From: SKPS01 sp964469215 | GTDB lineage: Bacteria; Bacteroidota; Bacteroidia; Bacteroidales; SKPS01 | Direction of reading: 5' to 3' | Length of the DNA: 64,000 nt | Assembly: GCA_964469215.1 (NCBI GenBank) | Contig: CAYXYB010000003.1 | Span: 140,417 to 204,416, forward strand | Part shown: positions 55,857 through 63,821 of the stretch, piece by piece | Numbering within the stretch: the first letter of the stretch is position 1 | Layout of the letters: each line of letters begins with the position of its first letter | Notes under the pieces: model-generated | Seen by the model: only the letters and a program-made list of their open reading frames with translations | Databases searched by the model: none | What the model was told of the DNA's origin: nothing | Translations under genes and position numbers: made by a program

Positions 55857-56800
55857 TACAAAAAAAACCTGAAATATCAATTGTTGTTATTGCATATAAT
55901 GAAGAGACCAATGCAGCAATACTGATAGAAAAAATCAAAAAAGAGCTGATTGATATCGACTATGAAATTGTATTTGTTGATGACGGCTCCACTGACAACA
56001 CTTTAAAGGAGGTTCAGGGATTACATTGCAAGAAATTTAAGATCGTTGAGTTACAGCGCAATTTTGGACAGAGTGCCGCACTGGCAGCAGGCATCTCGGA
56101 AGCAAGCGGTGATTATATTGTCACGATGGATTCTGATCTTCAGAACGATCCTGCAGATATACTACCCATGGTTTCTGAAATAAAAAAGCATGGGTATGAT
56201 CTTCTTGCCGGTATACGCAAACACCGTAAGGACGGCTATATTTTAAGAAGGCTGCCAAGTGTTATCGCAAATTCCATAATCAGGCGCACTACAGGGGTCA
56301 GGATCAAAGATTATGGATGCACCCTGAAGGTTTTTCGCCGGGAACTTGCACAAAGCATATCAATTTATGGCGAACTCCACAGGTTTATTCCTGTGCTTGC
56401 AAGCCTGGAAGGAGCTTCAATAGGCCAGATGGAGGTGCACCACCATCCAAGGATCCATGGAAAATCCAAATATGGACTTAACCGTAGTTTCAGGGTGATC
56501 AGCGACCTGCTGCTTCTGCTGTTCTTCCGCAGATATATGGACAGGCCAATGCATCTGTTCGGATTGATTGGATTGATTCTGTTCATTGCTGGTGGTGCTA
56601 TAGAATTATACCTGTTGATAATAAAAATTATGGGACAGGATATATGGGGTAAACCGGTTATGATTCTTGGGGTAATACTTTTGATTCTCGGGATTCAGTT
56701 TATTACAATCGGCATAATTGCCGAAATGTTGATGAGGACTTATTATGAGTCGCAGGACAAGAAGCCGTACAGGGTTAGAAGAATAATGATTAATGATTAA
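55853..56800 (+). CDS. GT2 polyprenyl-phosphate glycosyltransferase (ArnC/DPMS-like)
   Basis: A 315-residue enzyme with an N-terminal GT2 domain (IVVIAYNEETNAA, VFVDDGSTDNTL, TMDSDLQNDPADI) and two C-terminal transmembrane helices (FGLIGLILFIAGGAIELYLL, KPVMILGVILLILGIQFI). It fits polyprenyl-phosphate sugar synthases that load the donor for the ArnT-like enzyme upstream. A heptamer repeat overlaps its 3' end. Confidence 0.9.
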   Translation: MIQKKPEISIVVIAYNEETNAAILIEKIKKELIDIDYEIVFVDDGSTDNTLKEVQGLHCKKFKIVELQRNFGQSAALAAGISEASGDYIVTMDSDLQNDPADILPMVSEIKKHGYDLLAGIRKHRKDGYILRRLPSVIANSIIRRTTGVRIKDYGCTLKVFRRELAQSISIYGELHRFIPVLASLEGASIGQMEVHHHPRIHGKSKYGLNRSFRVISDLLLLLFFRRYMDRPMHLFGLIGLILFIAGGAIELYLLIIKIMGQDIWGKPVMILGVILLILGIQFITIGIIAEMLMRTYYESQDKKPYRVRRIMIND

Positions 56801-56814
56801 TGATTAATGGTTAA
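56784..56814. repeat. Heptamer tandem repeat (AATGATT)
   Basis: Three to four copies of AATGATT, the last imperfect, overlapping the end of the GT2 gene and the gap before the flippase-like gene. Confidence 0.85.
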
Positions 56815-56843
56815 TTAAATGATAATCTGTTAATTATTAGTTT

Positions 56844-57749
56844 ATGAATGATATTGTTAAGAAGTGGGGTGGTTTGATTGGAAAGATTTTAGTTTCCGGG
56901 GGAATGCTTTGGTTTGTGTTTTCGAAGATTGATATTGGGAGCATCGTTGGTATTATTAAAGGCTCAAAGGTTGAATGGCTTGTGGTTGGGTTGGCCTTTT
57001 TCATTCTGTCCAAAGGAGTATCTGCGTACCGGCTTAATCAATTTTTTCGTTCAGCAGGGTTGCATCTTCCTGCGACAATAAATCTGAGGCTTTATCTGCT
57101 TGGTATGTTCTACAACCTATTTCTTCCGGGTGGCATTGGTGGAGATGCATATAAGATAATAGTTCTGAACCGGAGCAGCAGTGTAAAAGTAAGGTACATA
57201 ATACAGGCTACAATACTTGACAGGGTTACAGGACTTATCGCACTGCTTATCATCACCCTGCTGCTGATTCTATTTCTGCCTTTAACCACTCCTTTAATAA
57301 TGGTTACAGTAGTGGTCATACCATTAATATATATAGTGTCATGGTTAATTCTCCGGCGGTTTTTCAGGCGCTTTATAAGCATTTTCACAAAAACCAATCT
57401 GCAATCTGCAGCAGTCCAGCTTTTACAGCTTGGCACAGCATTGTGCATCCTTGAAGCACTTTCATTCAGTGGTGACAAAATGCTTTTAATGGCTCTATTT
57501 CTGATCTCATCGGTTATGGCTGTTTTGCCTGTAACTTTTGGGGGAGCTGGTGCCAGAGAGTTCACATTTGCCATTGCAGGTACAACTCTTGCCATGGAAA
57601 CTATAACGAGAGACACCTCAATTGCTTTAGGTATGCTTTTCTATCTCATTACAGCACTCACTTCCCTTGCCGGTATATGGTATTTGTTTTTCCCGGTAAA
57701 TATTGTTGAGGAATATCAGAATGATAGCGAGAATAGCAGTTGTGGTTAA
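56844..57749 (+). CDS. UPF0104/LPG-synthase-type membrane flippase-like protein
   Basis: A 301-residue integral membrane protein of the lysylphosphatidylglycerol-synthase transmembrane/UPF0104 family, with about eight helices and motifs LFLPGGIGGDAYKI, LDRVTGLIAL and PVTFGGAGAREFTF. Members are proposed lipid-linked-oligosaccharide or lipid flippases. Third gene of the glycolipid cluster from 54378. A large perfect hairpin follows. Confidence 0.82.
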   Translation: MNDIVKKWGGLIGKILVSGGMLWFVFSKIDIGSIVGIIKGSKVEWLVVGLAFFILSKGVSAYRLNQFFRSAGLHLPATINLRLYLLGMFYNLFLPGGIGGDAYKIIVLNRSSSVKVRYIIQATILDRVTGLIALLIITLLLILFLPLTTPLIMVTVVVIPLIYIVSWLILRRFFRRFISIFTKTNLQSAAVQLLQLGTALCILEALSFSGDKMLLMALFLISSVMAVLPVTFGGAGAREFTFAIAGTTLAMETITRDTSIALGMLFYLITALTSLAGIWYLFFPVNIVEEYQNDSENSSCG

Positions 57750-57754
57750 TGGTT

Positions 57755-57801
57755 AGTTTTGAAAAGTGAGAAAATCCAGGGTTTTCTCACTTTTCAAAAC
57801 T
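57755..57801. terminator. 20-bp perfect inverted repeat, probable bidirectional terminator
   Basis: Arms of 20 bp (57755-57774 and 57782-57801) are exact complements with a 7-nt loop tccaggg. It lies between the convergent flippase-like and ornithine carbamoyltransferase genes, next to a heptamer repeat. The A/T composition gives internal T-runs on both strands. Confidence 0.7.
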
Positions 57802-57843
57802 CGTAATTCGTAATTCGTAATTCGTAATTCGTAATTCGTATTT
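57802..57843. repeat. Heptamer tandem repeat (CGTAATT)
   Basis: Five perfect copies of CGTAATT (57802-57836) and one imperfect copy (57837-57843). It ends 4 bp before the OTC stop codon. Confidence 0.93.
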
Positions 57844-57847
57844 GACA

Positions 57848-58849
57848 CTACGCGCCAAGATTAGCGACCAACACTGCTTTGATGGTATGCATCCTGTTTT
57901 CGGCCTGATCCCAGACAACAGAGGCTGGTGATTCGAACACATCGTCGGTAACTTCCATGCCATTGAGGCCGTACTTTTGATAAATCTGCTCCCCGATTTT
58001 TGTTTCACGGTTATGAAATGCCGGAAGGCAATGAAGAAATTTGCAGTTGGTATTGCCGGTAAGATCCATCACCTTTTTGTTGACCTGATAAGGTTTAAGA
58101 AGCTTAATTCTCTTTTCCCACACTTCATCTGCTTCGCCCATTGACACCCAAACATCAGTATATATAAAATCAACATCCTTAACAGCTTGAGCCACATTAT
58201 CGGTAATCGTGATCTTTGCTCCTGTTTCTTTTGCAATCTCACGACATATGGCCACAAGGTCTTCAGCAGGTTGTACCTCAGCAGGGGCAGCAGCCCTGAA
58301 ATCCATGCCCATCTTTGAGGCTCCTACCATCAAGGAGTTACCCATATTGTTACGGGCATCACCCAGATATGCAAATTTTATCTTGTTTAATGGTTTGCCT
58401 GAATGTTCAATCATCGTAAGGAAGTCGGCAAGTATCTGGGTAGGGTGAAACTCATTGGTAAGTCCGTTCCATACAGGAACACCTGCATACTTTGAAAGTT
58501 CCTCAACGATCTCCTGTCCATAACCGCGGTATTCGATACCGTCATACATCCTTCCCAGAACCCGGGCCGTATCCTTCATCGACTCTTTAGAACCCATCTG
58601 TGAGCCTGTTGGACCAATATAAGTAACATGTGCACCCTGGTCAAAAGCAGCAACTTCAAAAGCGCAACGGGTGCGGGTTGAAGCTTTTTCGAATATCAAG
58701 GCGATATTTTTTCCTGTAAGCTTTTGCCGCTCATAACCGCCATATTTGGCCTTTTTGAGATCCTTTGAGAGTTCGAGTAGAAAACCTATCTCCCCGGGTG
58801 TGAAATCGAGAAGCTTTAACAAATGTCTGTTTCTTAAATTGAATGCCAT
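57848..58849 (-). CDS. Ornithine carbamoyltransferase
   Basis: A 333-residue OTC with carbamoyl-phosphate loop EKASTRTRCAF, HPTQILADFLTM, the DxxxS..-type VSMGEADEVW, and HCLPAFHN. It makes citrulline or, in reverse, splits citrulline with phosphate. A carbamate kinase gene lies just upstream on the same strand, so a catabolic role (ArcB-like, ATP from citrulline) is likely, but anabolic ArgF cannot be excluded. A strong GGAGGG site precedes the ATG. Confidence 0.93.
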   Translation of the reverse strand: MAFNLRNRHLLKLLDFTPGEIGFLLELSKDLKKAKYGGYERQKLTGKNIALIFEKASTRTRCAFEVAAFDQGAHVTYIGPTGSQMGSKESMKDTARVLGRMYDGIEYRGYGQEIVEELSKYAGVPVWNGLTNEFHPTQILADFLTMIEHSGKPLNKIKFAYLGDARNNMGNSLMVGASKMGMDFRAAAPAEVQPAEDLVAICREIAKETGAKITITDNVAQAVKDVDFIYTDVWVSMGEADEVWEKRIKLLKPYQVNKKVMDLTGNTNCKFLHCLPAFHNRETKIGEQIYQKYGLNGMEVTDDVFESPASVVWDQAENRMHTIKAVLVANLGA

Positions 58850-58853
58850 TTTT

Positions 58854-58859
58854 CCCTCC
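58854..58859 (-). promoter_or_regulatory. Strong Shine-Dalgarno of the OTC gene (GGAGGG)
   Basis: GGAGGG four bases upstream of the OTC ATG. Unusual strength for this phylum. Confidence 0.7.
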
Positions 58860-58864
58860 TTTTT

Positions 58865-58906
58865 GTCTAATCGTCTAATTGTCTTATCGTCTAATTGCCA
58901 TTAGAC
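58865..58906. repeat. Octamer tandem repeat (GTCTAATY) with hairpin
   Basis: Four copies of GTCTAATC/T with one variant (58865-58896); the last forms GTCTAAT-tgcc-ATTAGAC (58889-58906), a perfect 7-bp hairpin. It is in the leader between carbamate kinase and OTC. Confidence 0.85.
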
Positions 58907-58960
58907 AGATTCTCTAATTGACAGATTGTTATTTTATTTAATTGTTTTGATGTTAAATTT

Positions 58961-59908
58961 TTAGCCGATGATGATTCTGGTGCCGGCATTTGGATCACCT
59001 AGTTTGTTGGCTTCGGTGATTATTGTCTCTTTGCCGCCGTGTTCAACAAAATATATTGCTGCACGTACTTTGGGAGCCATACTTCCTTCTGTAAAATGAC
59101 CATCGTTCATATATTGCTTTGCTTCGGTCACAGTGATCTCCTTCAACCTTTTTTCCTGTGGTGTATTGAAGTTTAGACAAACATTGGGCACGTCAGTAAG
59201 TATATAGAAATCATCGGCATTGATTTCCGTAGCAAGAAGAGCAGAGGCAAGATCTTTATCAATGACTGCATCAATACCCTGGATTTTTTTCTCCCCAACC
59301 CAAAAAACCGGAATACCGCCACCTCCTACTGTGATAACAATGGCACCTGATCTTGCAAGATGTTCGATTGATTTTACATTATTGATATGTATTGGTGCCG
59401 GTGATGGAACAACGCGCCTGTATCCTCGATTGCGCGGGTCTTTATGAAAAACCCAGCCATTATCTTTTTCCATAGCGCTACTCTCTTCTTCAGTGTAGAA
59501 AGGGCCAACAGGCTTGGTGGGGTTTATAAATGCTTTATCGTTCTTATCAACAAAAACTTCGGTGATTATAGTAAGGATATCCTTCTCAATTCCTTCCTCA
59601 AGCAGGACATTTTTCATCTGTTGTTCAATAAAATAGCCAATGGATCCCTGTGTTTCAGCCACACAAACATCTATCGGCATCCTGGGAACACCGAAAATAT
59701 TAAGGCCAGCCTCATGCTGAAGGAGTACATTACCAACCTGTGGCCCGTTACCATGGCCTATCACAAGATCATAACCCCTTTTCACAAGTTGGTAAACATT
59801 GGTACAGGTCTCGAAAACATTCCGTTCCTGTTCATCAATGGTGCCTTTCTGGTCTCCTCTTAAAAGGGCGTTTCCGCCAAATGCAACTACAGCTAGCTTT
59901 TTTGTCAT
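58961..59908 (-). CDS. arcC: Carbamate kinase
   Basis: A 315-residue amino-acid-kinase-fold protein: VVAFGGNALLRGDQKGTIDE, IGHGNGPQVGNVLLQHE, RRVVPSPAPIHI, VGGGGIPVFW and GTRIIIG. It makes ATP from carbamoyl phosphate. With OTC (111 bp downstream) it forms an energy-yielding citrulline-breakdown pair; arginine deiminase is not in this window. Confidence 0.95.
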   Translation of the reverse strand: MTKKLAVVAFGGNALLRGDQKGTIDEQERNVFETCTNVYQLVKRGYDLVIGHGNGPQVGNVLLQHEAGLNIFGVPRMPIDVCVAETQGSIGYFIEQQMKNVLLEEGIEKDILTIITEVFVDKNDKAFINPTKPVGPFYTEEESSAMEKDNGWVFHKDPRNRGYRRVVPSPAPIHINNVKSIEHLARSGAIVITVGGGGIPVFWVGEKKIQGIDAVIDKDLASALLATEINADDFYILTDVPNVCLNFNTPQEKRLKEITVTEAKQYMNDGHFTEGSMAPKVRAAIYFVEHGGKETIITEANKLGDPNAGTRIIIG

Positions 59909-60332
59909 ATCTTATTTTATTATTAATTCAGGATTTATAAATATCACAATATCAAAAAGACACATCACTTGTATCAAGTAATAAAATAAATTCGAGATCA
60001 GAAGAGTTCCTTTTTGCAGACTTCATAACTAAATAGCAATACCTGTGTCTAATAACCAATACTTTACCTCCTTTTGCAACCTGTGGATATGAATGGTAAA
60101 CGGGACGGCAAAGATAGTTATATGTTTAACACAACCAAACATTTGATCAGATAAAGAACTTCACCAGACATTAAATCAGATTGTTTATAGTTTTTTTATG
60201 AAGCAATTACAATACGTCTATTGAAGTACCGAAATCGTCCATATCGCAGGAAAAACGATTAAAAATTTTTATTTTGCAGATTGATGGGGAAACATTACTT
60301 TTGCAGCCTCAAAAGTGGAAGTTCATTATTTT
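59909..60332. other. Intergenic region, tRNA promoter at its end
   Basis: 424 bp without a gene. A -33/-7 promoter pair for the tRNA is at 60273-60303; no other signal was seen. Confidence 0.6.
60273..60303 (+). promoter_or_regulatory. Promoter TTTG-N19-TACTTTTG of tRNA-Pro
   Basis: TTTG at 60273-60276 and TACTTTTG at 60296-60303 have exactly 19 bp between them, the Bacteroidota promoter layout, and lie 29 bp upstream of the tRNA. Best promoter in the window. Confidence 0.75.
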
Positions 60333-60407
60333 CGGGGTGTAGCGTAGTCCGGTCAGCGCGCCTGCTTTGGGAGCAGGAGGTCGCAGGTTCGAATCCTGCC
60401 ACCCCGA
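60333..60407 (+). tRNA. tRNA-Pro (anticodon TGG)
   Basis: Acceptor arms CGGGGTG (60333-60339) and CACCCCG (60400-60406) pair, with discriminator A at 60407. The anticodon stem CCTGC/GCAGG encloses loop TTTGGGA, giving anticodon TGG at 60368-60370. The T arm contains GGTTCGAATCC. No CCA is encoded. Some ORFs across it are well-known false translations of tRNA. Confidence 0.97.
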
Positions 60408-60420
60408 CGAAAACAAAAAG

Positions 60421-60447
60421 CCCCGCGCCAGCGGGGTTTTGTTTTTT
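60421..60447 (+). terminator. Terminator after tRNA-Pro
   Basis: CCCCGC-gcca-GCGGGG stem followed by TTTTGTTTTTT. Confidence 0.9.
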
Positions 60448-60501
60448 GGACGGAAAAACCAAAAGCTTGCTTTTGTGTTTTGACGAGCGAAAAACCAAAT
60501 A

Positions 60502-60530
60502 CCCTGCGAACGAAGCGAGCAGGGCTTTTT
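60502..60530 (+). terminator. Second terminator-like hairpin
   Basis: CCCTGC / GCAGGG stem with an 11-nt loop, followed by C and five Ts. Possibly a back-up terminator. Confidence 0.55.
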
Positions 60531-60730
60531 GTTATCTGCCCCCCACCTCACAGGATCAGCGCAGCTAATCCTGCCACCCGAATACTTCATCATTTAAAAG
60601 CCTGATTTTCTGGCTTTTTTATTTTGACTGTAGTAAGATTCATATAACATCGTCAAACGATGGCTCTTGTTTCTCCCTTTACCATTACCCCAAAATACTT
60701 ACCTTTATGGCACTTCAACCCACATTCACT

Positions 60731-61065
60731 ATGAAACCGATGCTCCTTCTACCGATACTGCTCTTCACCTTTACCGTCGCCAAAGCACAAAAGGTATACA
60801 CCGTGGAGTACCAGAGTCAGGCGGACGTGAAGGGTTTGTGGTGCAATATGAAAGTCAGTGTGACCTGAAGGTGTACAAAGTGAAATATGAAAGTCAGGCA
60901 GGTCAGAACAACGGCAATTGGGTCTTTGTTGATTACCAAAGCCAAGCCAAGAAGAAAATATTCTTCGTTGATTACGAAAGCCAAGCCGATCTGAAAATCT
61001 TCTTTGTGGAGTATGAATCACAGGCAGGTTGGCGGAACCAGAAGAAGAAGCACCTGATGTACTAA
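60731..61065 (+). pseudogene. DUF6150-like secreted repeat protein, split by a frame change at a slippery heptamer
   Basis: Frame 1, starting ATG 60731, encodes a signal peptide (MKPMLLLPILLFTFTVAKAQ) and the first repeat KVYTVEYQSQADVK, then stops after a short nonsense run. A frame one base back continues the same repeat: FVVQYESQCDLKVYKVKYESQAG and so on, to the stop at 61065. A -1 shift at G-GGT-TTG (zero frame AAG-GGT-TTG) keeps the 13-residue repeat period exactly: VEYQSQ, VQYESQ, VKYESQ, VDYQSQ, VDYESQ, VEYESQ. The repeat resembles DUF6150 proteins. It may be a 1-bp deletion, a sequencing error, or programmed frameshifting. An open frame beginning at 60667 reads this region but its N-terminus is not family-like. 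Confidence 0.65.
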
Positions 61066-61200
61066 CGGATTGGTAACCTGACCTCCAATCTGACCGACAG
61101 ATCGGCAATATCATCTTTACGTGCCAATTGATTGATTCAATTTTCCTGCTTATTTTCATGTTCATGATCAACTGCGACACAATTTGGCGTAGTGGTGTGC

Positions 61201-61208
61201 TATATTTG
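61201..61208 (+). promoter_or_regulatory. Promoter -7-like box (TATATTTG)
   Basis: TAnnTTTG match 17 bp before the ATG of the AAA gene. The TTTG at 61183-61186 is 14 bp away, shorter than usual. Confidence 0.35.
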
Positions 61209-61225
61209 GCTCAAAATTGAAGCAC

Positions 61226-62890
61226 ATGGAACAGGTCAAAGATTTACAAATCATTGATATCATTGATCGTATTTATGAAGAAGCAAAGGACTGTAAATTG
61301 AGTCATTCGTTTTTCGATAAAACCAAGGATGATCTGAAGATTTTGTCAGAATATCTGAATGTGACACCAAAACAGGCTTTGTTGACCGCTCTGGTTTTTG
61401 TCATGGGCATCAAATCATCGGTAGATTTGAAGGACCTGATCGGTTATCTTGATTGCAGCCCTGTTAAGATATTGAAATACATTCATGAACTTGATTCACT
61501 GTTCGAGTTGGGTATTCTTTCAAGGGAAAAGTTACGCCGCAACAGTAAAATAGGTGACAATTACTCTGACATATTTTTGAGCAAGGATGTTTCGGAAGCA
61601 ATCCTTTCGGGTAGTCTTCATTTTGAAATAAAAAAGGAAATCATTACCGATGTGATTGATTTGCTTAATAAAATTTATCAGTTAGCCGAGCAACGGAATA
61701 ATGACGAGATTTCAAGCCGTGAATTGTTTGTTCAGACTGAAACCCTTCTGTCACAATGCCATCAATTCCCTTTGACCAGATGGATTGGTGAAATGAATCT
61801 GCGAAAGGAAGATACCTTCTTCTTTGTTTATGTCATCTGGGATGCCCTCACAGGTAAAGATACCACGGATGTGAGCAGAGTAACCGAAAAGATGTTTGAT
61901 AATTCTCCCGCACAGGTGAAATACATGCAGCAACTTATTTCTCACCAAAGTCCATTGACAGAAGGGAAACTCATTGAAATTGAACATAGTTTCTTTTTCA
62001 ACGAAGCGGCTGCCAAACTTACCATGCGGACTATTGGCAAATTTGGGGAATTTGGGTTAAAATTTATCAGGGAAAGGCAAGGGAATAGTTCCATCCTAAC
62101 TCCAGAAAAAATAACCCACAAAAAACTGATATTCAATCAGGATGATCAAACCCAACTCTCTTTGATAAAGGATTTGTTGACGGATGAAAAAATCCATCAA
62201 TTGGAGGAGCGATTGGTGTCAAGAAAACTCCCCAAAGGAATCACAGTCATGTTGTATGGGGCATCGGGTACGGGAAAAACGGAATTTGCGCTTCAGATTG
62301 CCAAAGAAACAAACAGGAATATCATGAAGGTAGATATAGCCAATTCAAAATCAAAATGGTTTGGCGAGAGTGAGAAACTAATCAGGCGATTCTTCACGGA
62401 ATATAAAACCTATTCGCTGGAGTGTAGCAGAACACCTATTTTGTTGTTTAATGAAGCCGATGGGATCATATCCAAGCGAAAGGATGTTGATTCTTCAGCA
62501 GTTGCTCAGACCGAGAACGCCATACAGAACATACTTCTGGAAGAACTGGAAAATTTTGAAGGGATACTGATAGCAACAACCAATCTTGTGGACAACATCG
62601 ATCCAGCATTTGAACGGAGGTTTCTGTTCAAGATGGAGTTTTATCTACCTGATGTCAAGACAAGAAGTATGATCTGGGGATTGAAACTACCCCATTTCCC
62701 ACAGAAACAACTTGAATATCTTGCAACACATTATGACTTTACTGGCGGTCAGATTGAAAATGTGGCACGCAAGTATGAGATTGAAAGCCTGCTGAATGGT
62801 GAAACATGCAACATTGACAAAATTATTCTATATTGCGAAGCAGAAACCTTTAGCCAGCGTATACAACCCATAGGATTCCTAAAAAATTAG
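61226..62890 (+). CDS. AAA ATPase with an N-terminal helical domain
   Basis: A 554-residue protein. The C-terminal AAA module has Walker A YGASGTGKTEFALQIA (Gly345), Walker B-like PILLFNEADGII (Glu410 after Asn instead of the usual Asp), sensor-1 ATTNLVD and Arg-finger region DPAFERRFLF. The N-terminal about 300 residues are helical with a possible HTH-like segment (LDCSPVKILKYIHELDSL). The start is ATG 61226; the open frame begins at a TTG (61217). A WYL regulator follows 4 bp downstream. Role is unknown; the pair looks like an accessory module. Confidence 0.82.
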   Translation: MEQVKDLQIIDIIDRIYEEAKDCKLSHSFFDKTKDDLKILSEYLNVTPKQALLTALVFVMGIKSSVDLKDLIGYLDCSPVKILKYIHELDSLFELGILSREKLRRNSKIGDNYSDIFLSKDVSEAILSGSLHFEIKKEIITDVIDLLNKIYQLAEQRNNDEISSRELFVQTETLLSQCHQFPLTRWIGEMNLRKEDTFFFVYVIWDALTGKDTTDVSRVTEKMFDNSPAQVKYMQQLISHQSPLTEGKLIEIEHSFFFNEAAAKLTMRTIGKFGEFGLKFIRERQGNSSILTPEKITHKKLIFNQDDQTQLSLIKDLLTDEKIHQLEERLVSRKLPKGITVMLYGASGTGKTEFALQIAKETNRNIMKVDIANSKSKWFGESEKLIRRFFTEYKTYSLECSRTPILLFNEADGIISKRKDVDSSAVAQTENAIQNILLEELENFEGILIATTNLVDNIDPAFERRFLFKMEFYLPDVKTRSMIWGLKLPHFPQKQLEYLATHYDFTGGQIENVARKYEIESLLNGETCNIDKIILYCEAETFSQRIQPIGFLKN

Positions 62891-62894
62891 CATC

Positions 62895-63821
62895 ATGTCT
62901 TGCAGAGAAACACTATCCCGTTACGTGCTTATCATCAAGAAACTTAAGAGGCACCCAGCAACATTTGAAGAGATTGCAGACCATCTGTCACTTGAATCGG
63001 AATTGCAGGAGTACAATTTCACAGTTTCAAAGCGCACCTTTCAGCGCGACCTGACTGACATAAGGGCACTCTATAACATTGATATCAGGTATGACTTCTC
63101 CCGAAAGGTCTACTATATTGATTATGATGACCTGCCAGAAATTAAGGAACGTATTCTGGAAGCATTTGATGTGTTTAATGCGTTGAATCTCAGCGACCGA
63201 TTGTCACAGCATATCCATTTTGAAAAGCGGCGACCGCAGGGAACCGAGAATTTGTACGGGTTACTGCATGCCATCAAACAGCAGCATGTGATACGTTTCA
63301 GTTACTGGAAGTATGGCGATGAAGAACCAACGCAGCGTGAGGTGGAACCGTATGCGCTTAAAGAGTTTAAGAACCGATGGTACGTCGTTGCCAAGGAATG
63401 CAAGGGGGACAATATTAAAACTTTTGCGCTGGACAGGTTAACCGATCTTGAAATCACCAAGGGGCGGTTCACAACCAATGGTGACTTTGATGTGAACGAG
63501 CACTTCAGGTATTGTTTCGGCATCATCAGTCCCAATGCGGAGAAACCAGAAGAAATTGTGCTGGAATTTCCACACATTCAGGGGAAGTACATCAAGTCAC
63601 TCCCCTTGCACGAAACGCAACAGATTCTGGAGGACACCAAGAAGTGCCTGAGAATCAAACTTAAGGTATATCTTACCCACGATTTTCTGATGGAAATCCT
63701 GTCCTACGGTTCAAATGTAAAGGTGATACAACCGCAAGTACTGGTCGATGAAGTTGCAAGTATTTATATGGAATCTTATCAAATGTACAGGACGGATAAT
63801 GGGGATGCAGGAAGTGAATAA
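62895..63821 (+). CDS. HTH-WYL domain transcriptional regulator
   Basis: A 308-residue regulator with an N-terminal HTH (ATFEEIADHLSLESE ... FTVSKRTFQRDLTDIR) and a C-terminal WYL domain (IRFSYWKYGDEEPTQREVEP, NRWYVVAKEC, KTFALDRLTDLEIT). WYL proteins bind small molecules or nucleic acid and often control defence or stress modules. It starts 4 bp after the AAA ATPase gene, so the two are probably one operon. Confidence 0.9.
   Translation: MSCRETLSRYVLIIKKLKRHPATFEEIADHLSLESELQEYNFTVSKRTFQRDLTDIRALYNIDIRYDFSRKVYYIDYDDLPEIKERILEAFDVFNALNLSDRLSQHIHFEKRRPQGTENLYGLLHAIKQQHVIRFSYWKYGDEEPTQREVEPYALKEFKNRWYVVAKECKGDNIKTFALDRLTDLEITKGRFTTNGDFDVNEHFRYCFGIISPNAEKPEEIVLEFPHIQGKYIKSLPLHETQQILEDTKKCLRIKLKVYLTHDFLMEILSYGSNVKVIQPQVLVDEVASIYMESYQMYRTDNGDAGSE

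Larger units (their letters stand above)
60408..60730. other. tRNA-downstream spacer with two hairpins
   Basis: Apart from two terminator-like hairpins at 60421-60447 and 60502-60530, no gene was seen in these 323 bp. The start of the next gene is uncertain because of a frameshift. Confidence 0.5.

Noticed and set aside
60281..60593. Open frames on both strands across tRNA-Pro, including one reading SNLRPPAPKAGALTGLRYTP
   Set aside because: This is a familiar false translation of a tRNA-Pro gene and its flanks; the tRNA structure is complete.
60667..60790. Open frame start at 60667 upstream of the DUF6150-like repeats
   Set aside because: The N-terminal 40-50 residues are not signal-like or repeat-like; the signal peptide is in the other frame from 60731.
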